From positions 71,394 through 135,393 of the forward strand of contig CAJUTB010000003.1 of assembly GCA_910589315.1 (NCBI GenBank): a DNA stretch of 64,000 nt. Reading direction: 5' to 3'. The position numbers and the translations under genes were made by a program. This DNA comes from an uncultured Oscillibacter sp. Lineage in GTDB: Bacteria > Bacillota > Clostridia > Oscillospirales > Oscillospiraceae. Shown here one piece after another: positions 24,369 through 33,731 of the stretch (the stretch's first letter is position 1; every line of letters starts with the position of its first letter). The notes under the pieces were generated by a model. It did no database searches and was not told where the DNA came from. It was given only the letters and a program-made list of their open reading frames with translations.

Positions 24369-27010
24369 GGGCGTTTCTCCTTTTCCCGCGCCGCCTTTTC
24401 CATAGCGGCGCGAAGCGCGCCGTGACTGCGGCGGTTGTTGTTCCGCAGGGCCGCGGCAATTTGTCCCTGTACCTGCTCCACCTCGTCCCGAAAACCCGCC
24501 GCCGACACCCGCAGCGCGCCGTGTCCCAGGATAATGAGCTGTTCCGGCCCGTCGGACGTGGCCACCTTGACCCGGTGCTTCCTGCCGATCTCGTAGGTGG
24601 CGCGTTCAATGTAAGCGTCGGCGGTTTCGGCCTCTTTCGTGTAGACGACGTGAATGTTATGATAGCTTTCTACGGACCCTTTTCCGCCCTGGACCTTATA
24701 GGCGTCAAACACGGCGATCACCTCGCACTTGCGGCACCCCTGGTAATTGCAGAGGAGGTCGCAGAGGGCTTTCCGGGCGGCGTCCAGGTTGTCCTGGGCG
24801 ATGGCTTTCAGTTCGTCCCAGGCGAAAATGATGTTGTATCCGTCTACCAGCAGGTATTCCGGCCCCTGGGGCTGTTCCCGGACCACACGGGCCGCGCCCT
24901 CCCCCGCCGCCGGACGGCGGGGGGCTTTGGGCGGGAGGAAGTCCCGCCGCTTGACGGGACCGTAAGTCCGTTCAAAAATGGCTTGCAGCTCCCGGTCCTG
25001 CTCGAGGGTCCCCGCGTAGGTCTCGGAACGCCGGAAAACCGGCGGCTCTTCCGCAGACGGTTCCGGCGCGTTCAGGCGCAGGCCGCTCTCCACGTGGGCA
25101 TGGAGGGGCACTTCGTTCCATTTCACCGTATGCCCCGCGCCGTGGGAACAGAACACGGAATCCGCCGGATTCTCCACGTCCCGTTCCGGGTCGTAGCCGC
25201 TGGCGGCTATGACGCTTTCCGCATCGGGGCAGGGGCGGTAGCCCGCGGGGCGGCACAGCAGACGGCCCTGTCCCCGGGTGTACATGGCAACCTCTTTCGC
25301 ATAGTCCCGCATGGCCGAGACCGGCGCAGTCCCGGTGAGGACGGCTTCTTCGCCCAGGGTTTCGGGCGGTTCCGTTTCACCGTTCATGCGCTGGATGTCC
25401 CCCAGGGCGCGGCCCAGCTGGTTTGCGGGCAGTTCCAGGCGGAAGGCATACCAAGGTTCCAGCAAAACGCTCTCCGCCGACATCAGCCCCTGCCGGATGG
25501 CCCGGTAAGTCGCCTGACGGAAGTCGCCGCCCTCGGTGTGTTTTTCGTGGGCGCGGCCCGCCGTCAGGGTGATTTTCAGGTCCGTGACGGGCGAGCCGGT
25601 GAGGACGCCCAAATGCGGTTTTTCCAGCACGTGGGTCAGAATCAGACGCTGCCAGCGGCCCTCCAGCTGGTCCTCCGGACAGACGGTTCCAATCCGCAGG
25701 CCGCTTCCCCGCGGGCCTGGCTCCAAAAGCAGGTGAACTTCCGCATAATGCCGCAGCGGCTCAAAATGCCCCACGCCCTCCACGGGCGCAGAGATGGTCT
25801 CCCGGTAGACGATGCGCCCTGCGCCGAAGGAGGCTTCCAGGCCGAAGCGTTCCCGCAGGCGGCGTTGTAAAATCTCAATCTGCACCTCGCCCATGAGCTG
25901 CACCCGGATGGACTGCCCGTTCCAGACAACGTGCAGCTGGGGGTCCTCCTCCTCCATCTGCCGCAGCTGCTGGAGGGCCGTATGCGGGTCCGCGTCCGTC
26001 TCCACCTGATACGCCAGGACCGGTTCCAGAACCGGAGATGTCCACGCCGTCTCAAACCCCAGGCCCTGGCCCGGAACCGTGCGGGTCAGGCCCGTCACGG
26101 CGCAGACGGTTCCGGCGGGAGCCTCGTCCGCCGGGCGGAATTTCGCGCCGGAGTATATGCGGATCTGGTCGGCCTTTTCCTCCCAGACCGCTTCTTCCGG
26201 CGTGCCGGGACGGCGGTTTGTCAGCGGGTCCTTGACCCGCAGCGTGCCGCCGGTGACTTTCAGATAGGTCAGCCGCGCCCCCCGTTCGTCCCGCGCAACC
26301 TTGAAAATTCTCGCCCCGAATTCCGCCGGGTAAACCGGCACAGGCGCAAAGCGTTCCAGGCCGTCCAGCAGGGCGTCCACGCCGTCCAGCCGCAGAGCGG
26401 AACCAAAAAAGCAGGGAAACAATTTCCGTTCCGCCGCCAGCCTGGACAGCTCTGCGTCCGGGAGAGCGCCGGTTTCCAGGTAGGTCTCCAGGGTTTCCTC
26501 GTCACAGACGGCGGCTTCCTCCGCAAGCTCCTCCGGCGGCGCGCCGAAGTCCACGCAGCCGCTGTCGAGCCGCTCCTTCAGTTCCGCCAGCAGAGCCGCC
26601 CGGCGGTCTTTCGCCAGGTCCATCTTGTTCACGAACACAAACACCGGAACGTTGTACTGTTCCAGCAGCCTCCAGAGCGTCCGGGTGTGGGCCTGCACGC
26701 CGTCGCTGCCGCTGACCACCAGGACGGCGCAGTCCAGCGCCCGCAGCGTCCGCTCGGCCTCGGCGGAGAAATCCACGTGGCCCGGCGTATCCAGCAGCGT
26801 GACGGACAAATCCCCGAAGGCGAATTCGGCCTGCTTGGAAAAAATCGTAATGCCCCGCTCCCGTTCGATGGCGTCGGTGTCCAGGAAGGCGTTGCGGTGG
26901 TCAACGCGGCCCATCTGCCGGATGGCCCCGCTTTGATAAAGCAGAGCCTCCGACAGCGTGGTTTTTCCCGCGTCCACGTGGGCCAGGACGCCAAGAACCA
27001 GCTTCTTCAT
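24365..27010 (-). CDS. Translational GTPase (ribosomal-protection type) fused to Rae1/YacP-like NYN nuclease
   Basis: 881 residues. Residues 1-660 are an EF-G-like protein close to the Tet(M)/Tet(W) group: AHVDAGKTTL (10-19), RGIT switch I, DTPGH, NKMD, a domain IV region and a domain V ending MYTRGQGRLLCRPAGYRPCP. After a Pro-rich linker (about 690-715) comes a complete NYN/YacP domain (718-848) with LVDGYNII, VFDAY, ADAYIE and TSD, giving acidic residues D723, D769, D798 and D820. YacP is Rae1, an endonuclease that cuts mRNA in the ribosomal A site; Tet(M)-type GTPases also enter the A site. The fusion suggests GTP-dependent delivery of a nuclease to ribosomes. A bona fide drug-resistance role is not established. 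Confidence 0.9.
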   Translation of the reverse strand: MKKLVLGVLAHVDAGKTTLSEALLYQSGAIRQMGRVDHRNAFLDTDAIERERGITIFSKQAEFAFGDLSVTLLDTPGHVDFSAEAERTLRALDCAVLVVSGSDGVQAHTRTLWRLLEQYNVPVFVFVNKMDLAKDRRAALLAELKERLDSGCVDFGAPPEELAEEAAVCDEETLETYLETGALPDAELSRLAAERKLFPCFFGSALRLDGVDALLDGLERFAPVPVYPAEFGARIFKVARDERGARLTYLKVTGGTLRVKDPLTNRRPGTPEEAVWEEKADQIRIYSGAKFRPADEAPAGTVCAVTGLTRTVPGQGLGFETAWTSPVLEPVLAYQVETDADPHTALQQLRQMEEEDPQLHVVWNGQSIRVQLMGEVQIEILQRRLRERFGLEASFGAGRIVYRETISAPVEGVGHFEPLRHYAEVHLLLEPGPRGSGLRIGTVCPEDQLEGRWQRLILTHVLEKPHLGVLTGSPVTDLKITLTAGRAHEKHTEGGDFRQATYRAIRQGLMSAESVLLEPWYAFRLELPANQLGRALGDIQRMNGETEPPETLGEEAVLTGTAPVSAMRDYAKEVAMYTRGQGRLLCRPAGYRPCPDAESVIAASGYDPERDVENPADSVFCSHGAGHTVKWNEVPLHAHVESGLRLNAPEPSAEEPPVFRRSETYAGTLEQDRELQAIFERTYGPVKRRDFLPPKAPRRPAAGEGAARVVREQPQGPEYLLVDGYNIIFAWDELKAIAQDNLDAARKALCDLLCNYQGCRKCEVIAVFDAYKVQGGKGSVESYHNIHVVYTKEAETADAYIERATYEIGRKHRVKVATSDGPEQLIILGHGALRVSAAGFRDEVEQVQGQIAAALRNNNRRSHGALRAAMEKAAREKEKRP

Positions 27011-27038
27011 ACGCGTCCCACCCCTCTTTTGCAGCGGC

Positions 27039-27908
27039 TCACAGCCCCCGCCAGGATTCCGGACGCAGGCGGCTCAAATCGTGCTCCGCCCGGTCGATTT
27101 CCGCCAGCATGGCGGTCCGGTCTTTGTTCAGGGTCCCCCGGAGAACCAGGTAGTTGCTGGCGTGATTCATGCGGAACACGCTGCCTGGACTGTCCAGACG
27201 CTCCATCATGAGGCGGGTTTCCTCCAGAACCTGGGGCTGGGTCAGAAGCTGGAATTCCCCGGACTGCACCCAGTCATAAAGGGGCGTTTCCCGCTCCACC
27301 ATCAGCGTCAGCATCCCGATATATTCCGGGTTCATGGCGTTGAAGGCGTCCGCCGTTTCCAGGGCGTGACGCTCCAGCAGCTCCGGCCCGCCCAGCCCCG
27401 TGATGGCCGTGACGGAAAGCGCGATTCCGCAGCCGCGGACCTTCTTTCCCATCTCCACGATCTCCGCGGCGGAATGGCCCTTCCGCATTTTGGTCAAAAC
27501 CGCGTCGCAGCCGGATTCCAGGCCCATATAAACCATGATCAGCCCTTTTTCCCGCAGCGTCCGAAGCTCCTCCTCCGACCGGATACGGATGCTGGAGGGG
27601 GACGCGTAGCACGTTACCTGGCGGCACTCGGGGAACAGGTCCCGGATTCGGTCGAGAATGGTATACAGCTCCGCCGCTTTGCGGACCAGCGCGTCCCCGT
27701 CGGCCAGGAAAACTTTTTCCACATGGCGGTACACGCCCCGGGCTATCTGAAAGTCTTCCAGGACTTCTTCCAGGGGCCGGAGGGCAAACCGTTTTTCCTT
27801 GTACATACTGCAAAACGCGCAGGTGTTGTGACTACACCCATACGTGACCTGGACGATTAAGCTCCGCGCCTCGGAGGGCGGACGGTAAACGCTCCCGTAG
27901 TATCTCAT
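27039..27908 (-). CDS. Radical SAM protein
   Basis: 289 residues. Cluster motif CSHNTCAFC (C-x4-C-x2-C) in VTYGCSHNTCAFCSMYK near residue 22-32, followed by the FLADGDAL and YMGLESGCDAVL strands of the Elp3/HemN-like radical SAM barrel and a GIALSVTAITGLGGPE segment. The substrate is unknown. ATG 27908 overlaps the aminotransferase stop as ATGA. The upstream extension in frame is not credible. Confidence 0.88.
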   Translation of the reverse strand: MRYYGSVYRPPSEARSLIVQVTYGCSHNTCAFCSMYKEKRFALRPLEEVLEDFQIARGVYRHVEKVFLADGDALVRKAAELYTILDRIRDLFPECRQVTCYASPSSIRIRSEEELRTLREKGLIMVYMGLESGCDAVLTKMRKGHSAAEIVEMGKKVRGCGIALSVTAITGLGGPELLERHALETADAFNAMNPEYIGMLTLMVERETPLYDWVQSGEFQLLTQPQVLEETRLMMERLDSPGSVFRMNHASNYLVLRGTLNKDRTAMLAEIDRAEHDLSRLRPESWRGL

Positions 27909-29179
27909 ACGCCCAGTTTTTCCAAAGCCGACAGTTTCAGGCACAGGCAGAAAATGGCGATGGCCTGTTCCAGCTCCTCCACCGGCGGCAGAGACGGAGC
28001 CAGACGGATGTTGCGGTCCTGGGGGTCCTTGCCATAGGGGAAGGTCGCGCCTGCGCCGGTCAGGGTCACGCCCGCCTCGCGGCACAGCTCCCAGGTCCGT
28101 TTCGCGGTGCCCGGCATGGCGTTGACGGACACAAAGTATCCGCCCTTGGGCCGCTTCCAGGAGGCAATGTCCAACGGTGCGATTTCTTTTTCCAGCGCGT
28201 TCAGCACCGCCCGGAACTTCGGCCCCATGATGGACGCGTGTTTCTTCATCAGCTCCAGGGTGTGGGCCTTATTCTGGAGGTAGAGGACGTGCCGCTGCTG
28301 GTTCACCTTGTCAAAGCTGATGACCTGGGGCGTCAGCAGGCCCGTCATATGGGTCATGTTCGCCGCGGAGCAGGCGAAGCAGGAAACGCCCGCGCCGGGA
28401 AGCGTCACCTTGGAGGTGGAGGCGAACTCAAACACCATGTCGGGATGGCCCGCGTCCGCGCAGAGGGAGAGGATATCCGGGAAGGGCACATAGTCCCCCT
28501 TGAATTCGTGGATGCAGTAGGCGTTGTCCCACATGATGGTAAAATCCGGGGCGGCGGCGTTCAGATTGGCAAAGCGTTGAATGGTGTCTTCGGAATAAAT
28601 CACGCCGTCCGGGTTGGAATACTTGGGCACGCACCAGATTCCTTTCACCGCCGGGTCCTTCACGGCTTCCTCCACCAGATCCATATCCGGGCCGGTTTCG
28701 GTCATGGGAACGGTGATCAGCTCAAAACCGAAGAATTCCGTAATTTTGAAATGCCGGTCATAGCCGGGAGCCGGGCAGAGCCATTTCACGGTTTCCTCCC
28801 GGCCCCAGGGGCGGGGGCTGTGGAGCAGGCCGTGGGTATAGGCTTTGGAAATGGTGTCGAACATGAGCTGAAGACTGGCGTTGCCGCCCACAAAAACCTG
28901 TTCCGGCTTGCAGTCCAGGATTTCTGCAAACAGTGCCTTCGCAGCGGGCAGACCCGCCATTTCGCCGTAATTCCGCACGTCAATGCCGCCGGATACATAA
29001 TCCTCCGGCTTCTGCATCAGGCCGAAAATATCGCTCACCAAATCCAGCTGGGCCTTGCCGGGCTTGCCCCGCGCCATGTTCAGCGAAAGTCCCCGGCTTT
29101 TCCAGTTCTGGAATTCCTTTTGCAGCGCGGCATATTCGGCGCTGCGTTCCTCTTTGGTCATCTGGGCATAGGGTTTCAT
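27905..29179 (-). CDS. Aminotransferase, class I/II (aspartate-aminotransferase Ic-like)
   Basis: 424 residues. PLP fold type I with the opening LNMARGKPGKAQLDL, GGNASLQLMFDTI, PKYSNPDGVIYSEDT, MWDNAYCIHEF and the Schiff-base Lys in ASTSKVTLPGAGVSCF (about residue 255). The N-terminal pattern fits the aspartate aminotransferase subgroup common in Clostridia and Actinobacteria rather than classic AspC. It is co-translated with the radical SAM gene. Confidence 0.9.
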   Translation of the reverse strand: MKPYAQMTKEERSAEYAALQKEFQNWKSRGLSLNMARGKPGKAQLDLVSDIFGLMQKPEDYVSGGIDVRNYGEMAGLPAAKALFAEILDCKPEQVFVGGNASLQLMFDTISKAYTHGLLHSPRPWGREETVKWLCPAPGYDRHFKITEFFGFELITVPMTETGPDMDLVEEAVKDPAVKGIWCVPKYSNPDGVIYSEDTIQRFANLNAAAPDFTIMWDNAYCIHEFKGDYVPFPDILSLCADAGHPDMVFEFASTSKVTLPGAGVSCFACSAANMTHMTGLLTPQVISFDKVNQQRHVLYLQNKAHTLELMKKHASIMGPKFRAVLNALEKEIAPLDIASWKRPKGGYFVSVNAMPGTAKRTWELCREAGVTLTGAGATFPYGKDPQDRNIRLAPSLPPVEELEQAIAIFCLCLKLSALEKLGV

Positions 29180-29207
29180 TATTCTGCATCCTTTCCATAG
29201 TTAATAG

Positions 29208-30032
29208 TTATTCGGTTTGATGGTCTTCTTCCGCCGGTTCCGGTTCCGGCGGGGGGTCTTCTGTGATTTCCGGCGTCGCCGTCTGGGCGTCCGGTCCGCC
29301 GGTTTCGCCGGGAATTTCCCCATCTTCCGGCGCGCCGCCCTCCGCAGGGTCCGCGCTGTTCTCTGCCAGCATCCGCGCCGCCAGGGCCTCCAGTTCTTCC
29401 CCGCCAAGGATGAACTCAATCAGTCCCGCCTGTTCCTTGGAGGGGTAGTAAAATACGGCCCAGGGAAGGGTTTCCGTCAATTCCCGCTCCTCCCGGAGCT
29501 GGGCCATGGCGGCCTCTACCGTTTCCGTCCCCTCCTCGTCCCAGTACCCCAGGCGGACGGCCAGTTCTTCCCGGCCCTCCTCCAGCGCGGCGTCCAGAAG
29601 GCTATACAACGCCTCCGGGCTGGTGGCGTTCACGACGGACTGAATCTGTTCCAGCGTCCGGCGGTAGCTGATCTGGACGGAGGCTTCGTAAAATCCCCGC
29701 TGGTTCTGCCGGGACGAGGTGATATATTCCACGGCATACGCCCCCATCGGCGTCTCCTGCTTGATTTCCGCGGCGGCGGCTTCCAGCGTATCGGCAACGG
29801 CCAACTCGCTTTCAAAATTATACAGCCGCAGCGTGGCCGTCTCCGTGTGCTGCCCAATGAGAAAGAGCAGGTCGTTCACAATGTCCTGATGGCTCTCCGC
29901 CCGCAGGGTCCCGGCGGCCTCGCTCTCCCAGAATTTACTGCTGTGGGGTTCGGCTGTGCTGTAAGTCCGTTCCAGCAGCGGCGAACAGCCCGCCAGAACC
30001 CACAGCGACAGAAACAGGCCCAGAATCCGCAA
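29208..30032 (-). CDS. Lipoprotein of unknown function
   Basis: 274 residues. Signal peptide with lipobox LAGC (12-15, MRILGLFLSLWVLAGC), then a helical domain (30-215) and an acidic Pro/Glu/Thr-rich tail (220-274). The start codon is TTG, supported by AAGGAGG eight bases upstream and by the fact that the lipoprotein signal begins there. Function unknown; the ILGLFLSL...SPLLERTYSTAEPHS N-terminus resembles lipoproteins anchored near sporulation or germination proteins in Clostridia, but that is only an impression. Confidence 0.78.
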   Translation of the reverse strand: MRILGLFLSLWVLAGCSPLLERTYSTAEPHSSKFWESEAAGTLRAESHQDIVNDLLFLIGQHTETATLRLYNFESELAVADTLEAAAAEIKQETPMGAYAVEYITSSRQNQRGFYEASVQISYRRTLEQIQSVVNATSPEALYSLLDAALEEGREELAVRLGYWDEEGTETVEAAMAQLREERELTETLPWAVFYYPSKEQAGLIEFILGGEELEALAARMLAENSADPAEGGAPEDGEIPGETGGPDAQTATPEITEDPPPEPEPAEEDHQTE

Positions 30033-30055
30033 ATCCGCCGCCTCCTTCCGGGCGT

Positions 30056-30649
30056 TTACAGCCCCAAATCCTCGTCCACCAGCAGGATCTCCACATCCGT
30101 CCCGGTCATCGGCTCCCAGAGCACCGCCAGCCCCCGGCAGATGCGCTCGGGACTGCGGCAGTCATAGCACCGGTCGCCCGTCACGGCGCAGGGGGTCTTT
30201 TTCCCCAGACGCTGGGCATTTTTGGGCGCGGCGATGTTCCGCGCCCGCCAGAGGGCTTCTTCATAGGTGGGGGCGAGCTTGTTCCGCCCGATGACGAAAT
30301 ATACCTTCTCATGGCCGAACAGCGTGGCGGCAATCCGGTTTCCGGCCCCGTCGATGTTGATGATTTCCCCCGTCTCGGCCAGGGCGTTGGCAGAGGTGAG
30401 ATAGACCGCGCTGGACACCGCCTCCCGGCGGGCCTCGTCCGCGGGCTGCTTCCAGTGCCACGAAATGGTATTGTGCGTTCCCAGGGAGTCATAAAGCCCC
30501 AAGGCATCCAAGGTCATAGACCCGCCGAAGCCGACGGTTTTTCCGTCAATGGCCTCGTTGAGATAGGCCGCCGCCTCCTGGGCGGAGGCAAATACGCGGA
30601 CGGTGAATTTCTGCGCTTCCAGGTTTTTTTGGACCGTTGTGAAATCCAT
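30056..30649 (-). CDS. LUD-domain protein (LutC/DUF162 type)
   Basis: 197 residues. LUD fold with VGFGGSMTLDALGLYDSL and a NIDGAGNRIAATLFGHEKVYFVIG segment, then PKNAQRLGKKTPCAVTGDRCYDCRSPERICR, a Cys cluster (five Cys) usual in the clostridial branch. LUD proteins are tied to lactate utilisation; the branch that stands alone is of unknown substrate. ATG 30649 has GGGAGG upstream. Confidence 0.88.
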   Translation of the reverse strand: MDFTTVQKNLEAQKFTVRVFASAQEAAAYLNEAIDGKTVGFGGSMTLDALGLYDSLGTHNTISWHWKQPADEARREAVSSAVYLTSANALAETGEIINIDGAGNRIAATLFGHEKVYFVIGRNKLAPTYEEALWRARNIAAPKNAQRLGKKTPCAVTGDRCYDCRSPERICRGLAVLWEPMTGTDVEILLVDEDLGL

Positions 30650-30683
30650 TTTGAGAACCTCCCTTTCTTCATATGCCACCGGC

Positions 30684-31061
30684 TCAAATCCGGTTTTCCC
30701 GATAGCCTGTTTCGATATAGCCGCGGTAAATATTGCTGTCAAACGGCAGATAGAGTCCAATTTCAGCGGGGACAATTTCAAACAGATCCTCTCCGGCGCA
30801 TTGGATACTGTTGATTTTCGCCGCCGCACTCCGTATTCTGCCGGGAAGCGGCTGGACAAAGCCTTGACTTTTGGGTTTTGGTATCTGCATTTTCTGATAG
30901 AATTCCTGAATATCCTGCACAGTAAAACGCTGGATTCCGTAATAATGGAACATCAAGACCAACTCTTCCAGCTGCAAGGGAAAGTCGTAGGTACGAAACG
31001 AAGGATTTCCGGTATGGCAGAAATACCGCGCCTCGTCCCAGTTTAATTTTGACCAATCCAT
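30684..31061 (-). CDS. Hypothetical protein
   Basis: 125 residues beginning MDWSKLNWDEARYFCHTGN. Helical, no membrane segment, with YYGIQRFTVQDIQEFYQKMQIPKP in the middle and Tyr-rich C-terminus. No family recognised. AAAGGGAG lies upstream of the ATG at 31061. It sits between the LUD gene and the topoisomerase subunit A gene on the same strand. Confidence 0.65.
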   Translation of the reverse strand: MDWSKLNWDEARYFCHTGNPSFRTYDFPLQLEELVLMFHYYGIQRFTVQDIQEFYQKMQIPKPKSQGFVQPLPGRIRSAAAKINSIQCAGEDLFEIVPAEIGLYLPFDSNIYRGYIETGYRENRI

Positions 31062-31134
31062 CTGCAATCTCCCTTTGTCCGGCGGCCTTTTCTTTCCGCC
31101 GGACGTTTTTGACAAAAGAGCCGGAACACGAGGC

Positions 31135-33375
31135 TTATTCCAGCGTAATCTGGGTTTCCTCCGTGTCCTCCTGCCGCAGCAGCATACCCGTACCAGGCAG
31201 CGTCCGGGCACGGTAGCGGCTCTGGTTTGCAATGGGCGTTTCCGACAGGGGCCGCACGGTCTCCAGCGCATATTTCGGTTTCATCGTCAAAACCGCCACG
31301 CCTTGGGTGGTGCGGGTGGTTTTCGGCGTCAGGAGCGAGGTGTGGAAAATCAGGCAGCGGGGTTCGGTGGAATATACCGCCAGTTCCTGTTCTTCGTCCA
31401 CCCGGCACACGGCTTTTAACGGCGATTTGTCGGAATACGCCCCTGTGAGCTTCCGCCGGTTGGAGGCCGTCTGATAGGCTTTGATCTCCACCCGCGCCGC
31501 CTTGCCGTTTTCAAAGAAGAAAATCAGTCCGCCGGAGTAATCTCCCGGCAAAACCATATGGACTACGTTCTCCCCCGGGTCCATGCCCAGCTTTGCGGGG
31601 AGATAATCGCCCAGAACGCTGGCCTTCGCGTCATCAAACTCGCTGACGCGGGTTTTGTACACCTGACACTTGTCCGTAAAGAACATGATCTCCGCCGCGC
31701 TGGTGGTCTCAAAGGTCTGCCGGAGGCCGTCGCCCTCTTTGTATTTCTGTACGCTGCTCATACGCAGGCTCTGGGGCGTGATTTTCTTGAAGTAGCCCTC
31801 CCGGGAAAGAAACACGTGGACCGGGAACTGCTCAGGGGGTTCCTCCTCGTCAGGAGCGGGAAGCTCGTGGGCGTAGACGATGGTTGTCCGGCGGGGCTCG
31901 CCGTATTTTTTCGCCGTCTGATTCAGTTCGTCCAGAATAATTTTCCGCACCCGGCGGGGGTTTTGCAGGGTGTCTTCCAGGTCGTCGATTTCGTTTTGCA
32001 GGGCATCCGTCTCCTGGAGCCGCTTGAGGATGTATTCCTTGTTGATGTTCCGCAGCTTGATTTCCGCCACGTATTCCGCCTGGATCTGATCAATTCCAAA
32101 GCCGATCATCAGATTCGGCACTACATCTGCGTCCGATTCGGTCTCCCGGATAATTTGGATGGCTTTGTCAATGTCCAGCAGAATGCGTTTCAGGCCCTTG
32201 AGCAGATGCAGCTTGTCTTTCCGCTTCCCCAGAACAAAGTACACCCGCCGTTTGACGGACTCCGTGCGCCAGGCGGTCCACTCCTCCAGAATCTGCCGCA
32301 CGCCCAGGACCTTGGGCATCCCCTCAATCAGTACGTTGAAGTTGCAGGAAAAGGCGTCCTCCAGCGGCGTTTGACGGAACAGCTTTGCCATCACCTTATC
32401 CGGGTCCGCGCCCCGCTTCAGATCAATCGCAAGTTTCAAGCCGGAGAGGTCCGTTTCATCCCGCATATCGGCGATTTCCCGCGCTTTGCCGGATTTGATC
32501 AGTTCCGCCACCTTATCCAGAATCGCCTCCGTAGAGGTGGAATAGGGGATTTCATAAATCTCAATCAGATTCTCCGCCTTGACATACCGCCACTTCGCCC
32601 GCACCCGGACGCTGCCCCGGCCGGAATTGTAAATCTCCCGGAGGGCGTCGGGGTTGCAGATGAGTTCGCCGCCAGTGGGGAAATCCGGCCCCAGCAAGGT
32701 CTCCTGCAAATCGCAGTCCGGGTTTTTGAGAAAGGCCGCCGCAGCGGCGCAGACTTCTTTCAGGTTGAACCCGCAGAACTGGGAGGCCATGCCGACGGCT
32801 ATGCCGCTGTTTGCGGAAACCAGAATGTTCGGGAAGGTCGTGGGCAGAAGGACCGGTTCCTGCAAGGTGTTGTCATAGTTGTCGGCAAAGTCCACGGTAT
32901 CGCTGTCAATGTCCCGGAAAAGCTCGTTGCAGATCGGCGTGAGCTTGGCCTCCGTATAACGGGGCGCGGCGCAGGACATATCCCTGGAATAGTGTTTGCC
33001 GAAGTTGCCCTTCGAGTCCACAAACGGCGTGAGCAGCGCGCCGTAACCCCGCGAGAGGCGGACCATGGTGTCATAAATCGCGGCGTCACCGTGGGGGTTG
33101 AGGCGCATGGTCTGTCCAACGATGTTGGCGGACTTGGTCCGCGCCCCGTTGAGAAGGCCCATCTTGTACATGGTATACAGGAGCTTGCGGTGAGAGGGCT
33201 TGAAGCCGTCGATCTCCGGAATGGCCCGGGAGACGATCACCGACATCGCGTAAGGCATATAATTCGTTTCCAGCGTGTCGGTGATGTTCTGCTCCACCAC
33301 CGCCGCATGAAGGCCCAGGACGTTGGGATGATTGGCCTTGGGTTTTCCGCCCTCCGGCGTCTTCTTCTTTGGCAT
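31135..33375 (-). CDS. Type IIA topoisomerase subunit A (ParC/GyrA-like)
   Basis: 746 residues, shorter than GyrA. Breakage-reunion domain with GFKPSHRKLLYTMYKMGL, QTMRLNPHGDAAIYDTM and the catalytic Tyr140 in AAPRYTE; coiled tower region; degenerate C-terminal beta-pinwheel (about 510-740) with GYFKKITPQSLRM. Position 98, equivalent to the quinolone-contact Ser of GyrA, is Ala here. It pairs with the subunit B gene at 33897-35888, forming a paralogue of gyrase/topo IV typical of Clostridia. A small HTH gene lies just upstream. Confidence 0.93.
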   Translation of the reverse strand: MPKKKTPEGGKPKANHPNVLGLHAAVVEQNITDTLETNYMPYAMSVIVSRAIPEIDGFKPSHRKLLYTMYKMGLLNGARTKSANIVGQTMRLNPHGDAAIYDTMVRLSRGYGALLTPFVDSKGNFGKHYSRDMSCAAPRYTEAKLTPICNELFRDIDSDTVDFADNYDNTLQEPVLLPTTFPNILVSANSGIAVGMASQFCGFNLKEVCAAAAAFLKNPDCDLQETLLGPDFPTGGELICNPDALREIYNSGRGSVRVRAKWRYVKAENLIEIYEIPYSTSTEAILDKVAELIKSGKAREIADMRDETDLSGLKLAIDLKRGADPDKVMAKLFRQTPLEDAFSCNFNVLIEGMPKVLGVRQILEEWTAWRTESVKRRVYFVLGKRKDKLHLLKGLKRILLDIDKAIQIIRETESDADVVPNLMIGFGIDQIQAEYVAEIKLRNINKEYILKRLQETDALQNEIDDLEDTLQNPRRVRKIILDELNQTAKKYGEPRRTTIVYAHELPAPDEEEPPEQFPVHVFLSREGYFKKITPQSLRMSSVQKYKEGDGLRQTFETTSAAEIMFFTDKCQVYKTRVSEFDDAKASVLGDYLPAKLGMDPGENVVHMVLPGDYSGGLIFFFENGKAARVEIKAYQTASNRRKLTGAYSDKSPLKAVCRVDEEQELAVYSTEPRCLIFHTSLLTPKTTRTTQGVAVLTMKPKYALETVRPLSETPIANQSRYRARTLPGTGMLLRQEDTEETQITLE

Positions 33376-33402
33376 AGTTCTGATTCCTCTACCATCATTC
33401 TA

Positions 33403-33630
33403 TCAAAAATTTTTCTTGCGGGGATAGGGCTTTGGGATATCGGTCCGTTTCAATAAATAATCTACGCTGGTATGGTAAAATCCGGCAAGACTGTCCAGAA
33501 GCTCATCCGTCCAGGGCTGCTGCCCGGTTTCCAGATAACTGTACTTCCTCTGCGTTATGCCAATGGCCTCCGCGACCTCACTCTGCGACAAATCATGATC
33601 TTCCCTCAGATCCCGTATTCTTGTTTCCAT
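33403..33630 (-). CDS. HTH Xre-family regulator
   Basis: 75 residues, one Cro/CI HTH: RIRDLREDHDLSQSEVAEAI, GITQRKYSYLETGQQPW and LAGFYHTSVDYLLKRTDIP. Divergent from the RHH gene at 33732, with a perfect 8-bp inverted repeat (33665-33688) between them. It sits between topoisomerase subunits B and A, an interruption of a pair that is normally contiguous. Confidence 0.9.
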   Translation of the reverse strand: METRIRDLREDHDLSQSEVAEAIGITQRKYSYLETGQQPWTDELLDSLAGFYHTSVDYLLKRTDIPKPYPRKKNF

Positions 33631-33664
33631 TTTATCACCCTGGAAAAGAATACATTAGATGGAT

Positions 33665-33688
33665 TTTATCTATTTATTTCTAGATAAA
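33665..33688. promoter_or_regulatory. Operator-like inverted repeat between divergent regulators
   Basis: TTTATCTA (33665-33672), 8-base spacer, TAGATAAA (33681-33688), perfect. A further TAAAAT at 33696-33701 may be the -10 of the RHH gene. It is the likely binding site of the adjacent Xre protein. Confidence 0.7.
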
Positions 33689-33731
33689 CTCCGTCTAAAA
33701 TGGATACAGATCAAACAGGAAGGTGACTGAT

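Noticed and set aside
24359..25870. Long plus-strand frames opposite the GTPase-NYN gene
   Set aside because: Reverse-strand shadows in a high-GC gene.
31558..33456. A 632-codon plus-strand frame opposite topoisomerase subunit A
   Set aside because: Shadow of the real gene; its composition is typical of antisense frames and no motif is present.
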